A stretch of 64,000 nucleotides of DNA from positions 310,001 to 374,000 of the forward strand of contig NZ_VFAH01000004.1 of NCBI RefSeq assembly GCF_008929045.1. Reading direction: 5' to 3'. Within the stretch, counting starts at the first letter, position 1, and every line of letters begins with the position of its first letter. A model generated the notes under the pieces. The model had not been told where the DNA came from. It was given only the letters and a program-made list of their open reading frames with translations, and made no database searches. The translations under genes and the position numbers were made by a program. This document shows positions 57,903-64,000 of this stretch, piece after piece. The DNA comes from Noviherbaspirillum aerium. GTDB taxonomy: Bacteria > Pseudomonadota > Gammaproteobacteria > Burkholderiales > Burkholderiaceae_D.

Positions 57903-59072
57903 ATGAGAGTCCTGGTTGCCCATAATACCTACCAGCATCGCGGCGGAGAGGATGCCGTCGTCGATGCGGAAGTCGCACTGCTGCGCGATCACGGGCATGA
58001 GGTTGAAGTCTATGCGCAACACAATGACGCGATCAACAACATGCCGCGTGCCGCGGCGGCAATGACAGCCATCTGGTCGCAGCGTTCCGCGGGCGATATT
58101 GAAAGCCTGTGCGAGCGTTTTCAGCCTGATGTCATCCATGTGCACAACACTTTCCCCCTGATCTCGCCTTCCCTTTACTGGGCAGCGGCACGGCGCCACG
58201 TACCCGTGGTGCAAACCTTGCACAATTTCCGGCTGCTCTGTCCGCAGGCGATCTTCCTGCGCGAAGGGAAGGTCTGCGAAGATTGCATCGGCAAACTGCC
58301 TTGGCGTGCAGTGACCAGAAAATGCTATCGCGAATCCGCAATCCAATCGGCGGTAGTCACAAGCATGTTGGCAACCCACCGCGCCATCGGCACTTATCGC
58401 GATCGCGTCACACGTTATATCGCGCTCAACAGCTTTGCGCAGGCGAAGTATGTCGAAGGCGGCCTGCCCGCCGGACGGTTCCGCATCAAACCGAATTTCG
58501 TTGCGTCTTCCGCGCATCCGACGTGGGAGCGCCGCAGCGGCGGCATGTATGTCGGACGCCTGTCGTCGGAGAAAGGACTCGATGTTCTGGCGCAGGCCTC
58601 GCGGCTGGCGCCAGGTGTTGGCATTGACGTGATCGGCAGCGGCCCGCTGGAGCCCCTGGCGAGGGAAGCATTCGGCGACCGGCTGCTGGGCTTCCGCTCG
58701 CTGTCGGAAATCATGAACCGCATGGGTACCGCAGAGTTTCTGGTATTGCCCAGCATCTGCTACGAGAACTCGCCGCGCACCATTGTCGAAGCTTTTTCTT
58801 CCGGGTTGCCGGTAATTGCGAGCCGGCTGGGCGCCCTGATCGACATCGTGCGCGACGGCGAAACCGGGCTGCTGTTCAATCCGGGAGATCCTGCCGACCT
58901 TGCCGCCAAGATGACTTGGGCCGCCGCCAACCCGGAGCAAATGAAACGCATGGGCCGCGCAGCCCGCAGTGAATACGAGGCGAAATACACGCCGGAACGC
59001 AATTATGACTTGTTGATCGACATATATGAAGATGCAATTTCCACACTTACAAGAGAAGCCCATGCAGCGTAA
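57903..59072 (+). CDS. Glycosyltransferase family 4 protein
   Basis: GT-B glycosyltransferase of 389 residues. It starts MRVLVAHNTYQHRGGEDAVV, contains a cysteine pair and later cysteine (KVCEDCIGKL, RKCYRES) of the kind common in this group, and has GGMYVGRLSSEKGLDVLAQA and YENSPRTIVEAFSSGLPVIA in the donor domain. GGAGAACGCG lies just upstream of the ATG. Its last 11 bases overlap the WecG-like gene. Confidence 0.9.
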   Translation: MRVLVAHNTYQHRGGEDAVVDAEVALLRDHGHEVEVYAQHNDAINNMPRAAAAMTAIWSQRSAGDIESLCERFQPDVIHVHNTFPLISPSLYWAAARRHVPVVQTLHNFRLLCPQAIFLREGKVCEDCIGKLPWRAVTRKCYRESAIQSAVVTSMLATHRAIGTYRDRVTRYIALNSFAQAKYVEGGLPAGRFRIKPNFVASSAHPTWERRSGGMYVGRLSSEKGLDVLAQASRLAPGVGIDVIGSGPLEPLAREAFGDRLLGFRSLSEIMNRMGTAEFLVLPSICYENSPRTIVEAFSSGLPVIASRLGALIDIVRDGETGLLFNPGDPADLAAKMTWAAANPEQMKRMGRAARSEYEAKYTPERNYDLLIDIYEDAISTLTREAHAA

Positions 59073-59829
59073 GGGCCATGCAGTCCTGGAAGCATTTATC
59101 GACGCCGTTAGCTGGGATGAAGCGGTCGGGCAGATCACGCGCTGGGGAGCGGATCACCAATCGCGCTACGTTTGTATTTGCAATGTTCATTCCGTAGTCA
59201 CGACAACCAGTGACGTCGAATTCAAGATTGCAGTGAACAATGCAGATATGGCGACTCCCGACGGTGCTCCCATCGCCTGGGCACTGCGCCGGCTCGGCCA
59301 TCCCATGCAGGAACGCATCAACGGGCCCGACCTGATGATGAAATACCTGCACGAAGCGGAACGTCTCGACCAGGTCGTGTTTTTCTACGGGAGCACGGAA
59401 AGCACGCTGGCCAAGCTGCGCGTCACCCTCGCCAAGCAGTTTCCGCGTCTGCGCATTGGCGGTACGTATTCCCCGCCCTTCCGAGCCCTGTCACTTGAAG
59501 AGGATGAACAGATCATCGAGATGATCAATTCATCCGGCGCCAATGTTGTTTTTGTCGGCCTCGGCTGCCCGAAACAGGAAAAATGGATGGCCGATCATCG
59601 CGGGCGCGTCAACGCGGTGATGATCGGCGTCGGTGCCGCATTCGATTACCATGCCGGCGTGATCAAGCGCGCCCCGCTATGGTGGCAGCGCAATGGCCTG
59701 GAGTGGCTATATCGGCTGGGCTCCGAGCCCCGCCGTCTGTTCAAGCGTTACATGGTCACCAATACGCTATTCGTCTTTGGATTTCTCAGGCAATTCGTCA
59801 GTGCCAAGCTGCCCGCCGGCGATGCGTGA
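59062..59829 (+). CDS. WecG/TagA/CpsF-family glycosyltransferase
   Basis: GT26-family enzyme of 255 residues, related to UDP-N-acetylmannosaminuronate and N-acetylmannosamine transferases. Motifs are NADMATPDGAPIAWALRRLG, ERINGPDLMM, FFYGSTESTLAKL and FVGLGCPKQEKWMADH. The ATG at 59062 follows AAGAGAAG and overlaps the previous gene; an ATG at 59026 is open but gives unrelated residues. These enzymes usually act early on the lipid carrier, so a second sugar step is likely. Confidence 0.9.
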   Translation: MQRKGHAVLEAFIDAVSWDEAVGQITRWGADHQSRYVCICNVHSVVTTTSDVEFKIAVNNADMATPDGAPIAWALRRLGHPMQERINGPDLMMKYLHEAERLDQVVFFYGSTESTLAKLRVTLAKQFPRLRIGGTYSPPFRALSLEEDEQIIEMINSSGANVVFVGLGCPKQEKWMADHRGRVNAVMIGVGAAFDYHAGVIKRAPLWWQRNGLEWLYRLGSEPRRLFKRYMVTNTLFVFGFLRQFVSAKLPAGDA

Positions 59830-59843
59830 TTTTCCGCCGCAAC

Positions 59844-59877
59844 CGCGCCTCCGGCCATGCGAATGAATGGAGGCGCG
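59844..59877. repeat. Perfect 9-bp inverted repeat after the WecG-like gene
   Basis: CGCGCCTCC (59844-59852) and its exact complement (59869-59877) flank a 16-base loop, 14 bases after the stop. No T tract follows. It resembles the paired hairpins after the GT2 gene in geometry. Confidence 0.55.
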
Positions 59878-60800
59878 AGTACAGCGCAAGCATCTGAACC
59901 CCAGTCTGAACAGAGCCGCCACCGCGACGGCCTTGCCTTCCTCGGCTGTGATGCCTGCAATCCGCTCCAGAGCGTTTTCACCCTGACCGGCCTAGTCGGG
60001 GCCGAAGCAGATTGCCGCTGGAACAAGGCGCGACGACGCGACATGGCCAAGCCATGGCAGGCAGTCACAACGCCGTGCCGGCGGCAACCTGTCCGGGATC
60101 GGCGGGCAGGTCAGCGTGAACACGCTCTAGCGACCTGAGCTGGAAATTTGTAGCGAGGAAATGCGGGGAAATGGTATCGGGACAAGAAATCAGCGTAGCA
60201 AGGCCACAGCCTTGCGGGCATGCATGGTTGTCACGGGATCGGCTCGAGTTCGGTCTCACTGGAAAAACAAGTTGCCGACTCGCTCCGCCAAAGCCTGCTG
60301 CACATCGGCAGGGATATCCGAGGAACGTCAGAGTGCACCAGAGGCAAGGCGTGACAACGCTATTGTAATGGGTTGCTACAAGGAGCCGCGCCGCGGCAGG
60401 CGGTTCGCTAAGATGGCTCCCGGTCCCTCATGCGGGATGTATAACCGGCTCCAGAATGCCGGTCTCATTTATCCCGCCTTCCAGGATTTCAAGCCCAAGC
60501 CATTTCGTGCCATGAGACCGAGTCTTTCTCCGCCCGGCTGCGTTGCCTTTTTCATCCATTGCCCCGCCATGGATACCTTCCACGCCTAGCCAGTCGAAAG
60601 AACCGAATGAATTAATCCGGAAAATTGTGGCTCGGGACTGGCTTTAGGCAGCAGGGGAACCCAACAGTTGCGCGGCATCCGTAACTGCTCTTACGAGATA
60701 TCAAATTGGTAATGCGTGCCAGTGTAATCATAGTGCCTTCTTGATAATTTTTGGCGTTCCCGTAACCAATGTCATTTGCATTCTGCGACAGGAGAAATTG
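59878..60800 (+). other. Long non-coding spacer before the acyltransferase gene
   Basis: About 920 bases with no supported gene. Short frames (for example 60161-60589) show no recognisable product and no family-like composition. Small perfect hairpins occur: CATGGC (60042-60047) with GCCATG (60051-60056), and GCAAGGC (60198-60204) with GCCTTGC (60209-60215). The last 150 bases are richer in A and T and probably hold the acyltransferase promoter. Confidence 0.45.
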
Positions 60801-62798
60801 ATGAATCAGGCTGCCCATCTCGCCTACCGTCCGGATATTGATGGCTTGCGTGCCATCGCCGTACTGGCGGTTATTGCATTCCATGCGAGTTCGGTCATCG
60901 TGACCGGGGGTTTTGTGGGCGTTGACATCTTCTTTGTCATTTCCGGATTCCTGATTACAGGACTCATCGCCAAGGGCATGGAGACCGGCACCTTCACCTT
61001 TGTCGATTTCTATACGCGTCGCATCAAGCGCATCTTTCCCGCGTATATCCTGGTGGCGCTGGTGACGTTCATCATTTCCTCCTACCTGCTGATACCGAAC
61101 GACTATATCTTCTATACGACTTCGCTAGCCGCATCCTGGGCATTCCTGTCAAACGTATTTTTTTCCATGCTGAGCTGGGGGTACTTCGGCCAGAGAACCG
61201 AGGAATTTCCCCTCCTGCACACTTGGTCGCTGTCAGTCGAGGAACAGTTTTATTTCCTGTTTCCTGTTGTCCTGATGCTGCTCTTTCGTTATTGCCGCAA
61301 GCAGATCATTCCAGTCCTTCTTGCAGCAGGGACGGCGTTCGCCATCCTTTCGGAATTCAAGACCGGCGAAATCAAAGCCTACTTCCTGCTGACATCCCGA
61401 GCGCATGAACTGATCATTGGAGCACTGGCCTATTTCATCTCTCAGAAATATCCGTTGCGTTCAGCCGGCGCTTCCAACGCGCTGGTGACGCTCGGCATGG
61501 GCCTGATGCTGGGCTCCATGTTCATGATCGAAAAAGGGACTCCCTTTCCCGGCGTTAATTCCCTGTATCCATGCATCGGCACCGCCCTCGTAATTTATGC
61601 GGGTACCAGGGAAAACATGCTCAGGCCCTTGCTGGCAAGCCGGCCGATGGTATCGGTAGGACTCATCTCCTATTCCCTCTATCTGTGGCATTGGCCCATC
61701 TTTTCCTTCCTGCGCTATCGCCGCATCGATATCACGCTCTGGGTCGGCATCGGTGCGGTGGCGCTGGCTTTCCTGCTTTCCTGGCTGACCTGGAAGTATG
61801 TCGAGACCCCGGTACGAAAAAGCAAAGGCTTGAATTTCAAGAAAGCATTCGTGCGGCTCTACGCGCTGCCCGCGGCCGCATTCATGTCGGTTGGCCTGGT
61901 GTCGTACGTGACCGAAGGCGCTCCATACCGTTTTTCGAATGAAATGCGCGAACTGATTTCCAGTTACTCCTTCGAACGCGACCTTACCCGTTCCTGCTCC
62001 ATCAGGGCAGAGGATTATCACAAGGTCACCATGGATTATCTGATGGCCAACTGCGCATTCGGCGACACCAGCCGGACCAAGGCGGAGGTGCTGCTGATGG
62101 GCGACTCGCATGCACATCATTTCAAGCCCTTCGTCGATGCGCTGGCCAAGGAGGCCGGAGTGAAGGCGGTCTACCATGTGCAAGGCACCTGCTTTCCCAC
62201 CGCGCTGCAGGTCACCGACAAGCATCCCGAGAAAGGTCCGGACACCTGCCAGCAGCGCAACCTCGATCTGCTTGCCCTCGCACCAAGCGTGAAATACGTG
62301 GTCATGGCGGGATTCTGGGCTTCGGAACCCTGGCGCGATCTGGAAAAGGAAATGATGTATATGGCGGGTAAGATCGTGGAGGCAGGTGCCATACCCGTCA
62401 TTTTCAAAGACAACCCTTATTTCGAACCCGACCTCTCCCAGTGCATTCTGCACCGCACGCGCGGCTGGATGCCGGCGGACCGCAACTGCAACATCCCCTA
62501 CGGCTTCGTCGCGCAAACCCAGACACCCGTGGATCAGATCATCGAGAAGGTACAGGCACACTATCCTTCGGCACGTATCATCGATCCCAAGAAGATCATG
62601 TGCACCACGCAGGAATGCGTTACATACATGGGCAATGTTGCGCTCTACAAGGATGCCAACCATATCAATACCAAAGCCTCCAAATTGCTCGGCGAGCAAT
62701 ATGTCGCCCGTGTGAACAATCCACTTGCCGATGCATCGGCATACATGTCGCAGATGAAGCGTTCAGACGATGTTGCCCAGGCCCGGCAAGTAAGGTGA
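60801..62798 (+). CDS. Acyltransferase 3 with C-terminal SGNH domain (OafA-type)
   Basis: Membrane O-acyltransferase of 665 residues that likely adds acetyl or another acyl group to the polymer. The N-terminal part has YRPDIDGLRAIAVLAVIAFH and FFVISGFLITGLI with about ten hydrophobic segments to residue 375, then WKYVETPVRKSKG at the end of the domain. The soluble C-terminal SGNH-like domain has the serine in LLMGDSHAHH and a catalytic Asp-x2-His in KDANHIN. AGGAGA lies 9 bases before the ATG at 60801. It follows the glycosyltransferases and closes the locus. Confidence 0.93.
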   Translation: MNQAAHLAYRPDIDGLRAIAVLAVIAFHASSVIVTGGFVGVDIFFVISGFLITGLIAKGMETGTFTFVDFYTRRIKRIFPAYILVALVTFIISSYLLIPNDYIFYTTSLAASWAFLSNVFFSMLSWGYFGQRTEEFPLLHTWSLSVEEQFYFLFPVVLMLLFRYCRKQIIPVLLAAGTAFAILSEFKTGEIKAYFLLTSRAHELIIGALAYFISQKYPLRSAGASNALVTLGMGLMLGSMFMIEKGTPFPGVNSLYPCIGTALVIYAGTRENMLRPLLASRPMVSVGLISYSLYLWHWPIFSFLRYRRIDITLWVGIGAVALAFLLSWLTWKYVETPVRKSKGLNFKKAFVRLYALPAAAFMSVGLVSYVTEGAPYRFSNEMRELISSYSFERDLTRSCSIRAEDYHKVTMDYLMANCAFGDTSRTKAEVLLMGDSHAHHFKPFVDALAKEAGVKAVYHVQGTCFPTALQVTDKHPEKGPDTCQQRNLDLLALAPSVKYVVMAGFWASEPWRDLEKEMMYMAGKIVEAGAIPVIFKDNPYFEPDLSQCILHRTRGWMPADRNCNIPYGFVAQTQTPVDQIIEKVQAHYPSARIIDPKKIMCTTQECVTYMGNVALYKDANHINTKASKLLGEQYVARVNNPLADASAYMSQMKRSDDVAQARQVR

Positions 62799-63005
62799 AG
62801 TGATGCGTGGCAAAGTCGGAACGGGAAAATGGATACCTCCCGTGCAGTGCAAAGCGCAAGGGATTCGCAGCGGGCTGACATTGGCTTAACTGTAAATCGC
62901 TGATCCGCCTCTCGTACGGTGCTGGCTCCGCGTCAGCCCGCGAGGGTCAGTTTAAAAGGCATCCTTTGCCGAAAAGCATTCCACCAGGTCCTTCGTCAAC
63001 CTCTA
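62799..63005. other. Spacer with a 10-bp inverted repeat
   Basis: No supported gene. GCGGGCTGAC (62870-62879) and its exact complement GTCAGCCCGC (62932-62941) are 52 bases apart. No target-site duplication flanks it, so a mobile element is not supported. Confidence 0.4.
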
Positions 63006-63040
63006 TTGACGGCGGCAGACGCGTCAACTAAGATTGACGC
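63006..63040 (+). promoter_or_regulatory. Promoter with three TTGACG half-sites, probably leaderless and autoregulated
   Basis: TTGACG (63006-63011) and TAAGAT (63029-63034) are 17 bases apart, a good sigma-70 promoter. The expected start site is about 63041, which is the A of the ATG of the next gene, and there is no ribosome binding site, so the message is probably leaderless. The same half-site occurs three times: TTGACG (63006-63011), its complement CGTCAA (63022-63027), and TTGACGC (63034-63040). The last two form a 7-bp inverted repeat, GCGTCAA-N6-TTGACGC, around the -10 box: a likely operator. Confidence 0.6.
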
Positions 63041-63262
63041 ATGCTTGATCTCACCTCCCTACCCTCTCCAGACAATCCCGAAGATGCACTCGCCGCTGTT
63101 GTTGCGCTTCGCCGCATGGCAGACAGACTGGAACGGGTTGCCGTGGCCAATGCCATCAGGCAGGGATGGTCATGGACGCAGGTCGCCGACGCGCTCGGCG
63201 TATCCAAACAGGCAGCGCACAAGCGCCTTGCCGGATTGATTCATACCGACGAACTTTCATAG
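63041..63262 (+). CDS. Small helix-turn-helix protein paired with a Clp N-domain protein
   Basis: Protein of 73 residues. The C-terminal part, WSWTQVADALGVSKQAAHKR, is a clear helix-turn-helix, preceded by an amphipathic helix (VVALRRMADRLERVAVANAI) that could dimerise. The start codon falls at the predicted transcription start. An inverted repeat directly in front suggests it binds its own promoter. Small HTH proteins of this kind are known next to stand-alone Clp N-domain genes in other bacteria, but what they control is not established. It lies 8 bases before its partner. Confidence 0.75.
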   Translation: MLDLTSLPSPDNPEDALAAVVALRRMADRLERVAVANAIRQGWSWTQVADALGVSKQAAHKRLAGLIHTDELS

Positions 63263-63270
63263 GATTGCCC

Positions 63271-63810
63271 ATGTTCCGCATGCTCAAGCAGCGCATCAAC
63301 GACATCCGTACGATCAACAGCCTATGTCTTTCAGCCGAGCGCCATGCGAATGCCGATGGCGAGAAGGAACCAGGGCTGGAACATTTTGTCCTGGCTGCGC
63401 TGGACCTGCCCGACTGCACAGCCCGCAAGGCATTCGAACGCCTCGGTGCGGACCCGGACGGCTTTCGCGCAGCGGTCGCCGCGCATTATCGAAATGCGCT
63501 GAAGAGCGTTGGTGTTGATACGCCGGAGCAAATGATTTCTTACGGCGCCGCCGGTGACATCCCGCCGGGCAATGGGCTATACCGGAGCAAGCACCAGGTG
63601 AAAGAGTTCATGCAGCGGTTGGCGAACCGGAAGATGAAAGATGGCGCGAGACCGTTGCTGGGAGCGCATGTATTGGAAACTGCGGCAGGCTTTGAACATG
63701 GCGTCGCATCGCGCACTTTTGCGACGATGGGCATTCACCGGCAGGCGATGGGGGAAGCTGCGCGTGCAGAGGCTGAGAAAGAAGGCCAGAGAGAGGCCGA
63801 GAGCGCATAA
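63271..63810 (+). CDS. Clp N-domain protein without an ATPase domain
   Basis: Protein of 179 residues. Residues about 15-75 (LCLSAERHANADGEK, EPGLEHFVLAALDLPDC, AFERLGADPDGFRAAV) resemble one Clp N-terminal repeat, and about 105-165 (VKEFMQRLANRK, LGAHVLETAAGFEHGV, FATMGIH) a second. In ClpA/ClpC this domain binds adaptors and substrates; here no AAA+ module or ClpP motif follows. The tail is charged and probably disordered. AGGA lies 8 bases before the ATG at 63271 and overlaps the end of the HTH gene. Function is unknown. Confidence 0.75.
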   Translation: MFRMLKQRINDIRTINSLCLSAERHANADGEKEPGLEHFVLAALDLPDCTARKAFERLGADPDGFRAAVAAHYRNALKSVGVDTPEQMISYGAAGDIPPGNGLYRSKHQVKEFMQRLANRKMKDGARPLLGAHVLETAAGFEHGVASRTFATMGIHRQAMGEAARAEAEKEGQREAESA

Positions 63811-64000
63811 AAGAGGTTGAGAAGAGACGCCAGCATGCATGCGGCAATGTGAGGATGGTGCCTAGAGCGGATTGCAGATGGATGGTCGGTCGCCTCGGCT
63901 TGTCTTGGGCGCATGGCGACGTTGGTCGTCGCTGGTGTGGCCCGCCACACGGCGCTTCTCCCGCCTTGCCTTGCATCCCAAGGCAAACCGATGCTTCCGT
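63811..64000. other. Right-edge sequence with three hairpins
   Basis: No gene is supported. Hairpins lie at 63916-63932 (GCGAC/GTCGC), 63935-63950 (GTGTGG/CCACAC) and 63966-63986 (TTGCCTTG/CAAGGCAA). One may end the HTH-Clp N-domain transcript, but no T tract is seen before the window ends. Confidence 0.35.

Noticed and set aside
57684-59138. A 484-codon minus-strand frame opposite a GT4 gene
   Set aside because: Same antisense effect; the plus-strand glycosyltransferase motifs are clear.
60161-60589. A 142-codon frame in the long spacer before the acyltransferase gene
   Set aside because: Composition is not protein-like, there is no ribosome binding site and no family resemblance.
62870-62941. 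Insertion sequence or MITE ends flanking the acyltransferase
   Set aside because: The 10-bp inverted repeat has no flanking duplication and no transposase nearby; kept only as an inverted repeat.

Overview
The window looks like chromosomal DNA of a GC-rich betaproteobacterium, most likely of the family Oxalobacteraceae (Herbaspirillum, Noviherbaspirillum or Herminiimonas-like). This is inferred from the gene order rpoE-mucA-mucB-mucD-glutaredoxin-lepA-lepB-DUF4845-rnc-era-recO-pdxJ-acpS-nagZ, from the fab cluster beside yceD-rpmF, and from protein wording. No phage, insertion sequence, CRISPR array or rRNA was seen.

Bases 1-44200 are mostly core genes. On the left the plus strand carries the end of tamB, cut by the window edge inside or just before its membrane anchor. 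Then the minus strand carries uvrC-pgsA followed by two tRNA-Gly genes and one tRNA-Cys, the same neighbourhood as uvrC-pgsA-glyW-cysT in Escherichia coli. Upstream on the minus strand are nagZ, acpS, pdxJ, recO, era, rnc, a DUF4845 gene, lepB and lepA, many with 4-base ATGA overlaps. The envelope-stress unit rpoE-rseA-rseB-mucD-glutaredoxin follows, then fatty acid synthesis (fabF, acpP, fabG, fabD, fabH, plsX) with rpmF and yceD. Divergent from yceD are maf and a tetrapyrrole-methylase-family gene. Next come sppA, a Rieske protein, a Gph-like phosphatase and rluC on the minus strand, and rne, chrA and moaA on the plus strand. A CoA-transferase, a CorC/HlyC-type membrane protein, rmuC and a group II truncated haemoglobin lie on the minus strand.

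Bases 44640-62798 form one plus-strand exopolysaccharide locus. It holds a polyprenyl-phosphate sugar-1-phosphate transferase that would start the repeat unit, a VanZ-like membrane protein, a GalU-like protein that has lost its catalytic residues, Gmd and Fcl (GDP-mannose to GDP-L-fucose), a Wzy-like polymerase, a Wzx-like flippase, five GT2/GT4 glycosyltransferases, a WecG/TagA-type glycosyltransferase and an acyltransferase with a C-terminal SGNH domain. This points to a fucose-containing, probably O-acylated polymer made by the Wzx/Wzy route. Export genes (Wza, Wzc) and GDP-mannose supply genes are not in the window. The spacers inside this locus are long and unusually rich in perfect inverted repeats, including a 16-bp perfect stem at 46067-46107.

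At the right edge is a two-gene unit: a 73-residue helix-turn-helix protein and a stand-alone Clp N-domain protein without any AAA+ ATPase. It is preceded by a promoter that appears to give a leaderless message and is overlapped by three TTGACG half-sites. This pair, the degenerate GalU paralogue, the hairpin-rich spacers and a terminator 18 bases before the lepA start codon are the most interesting items.
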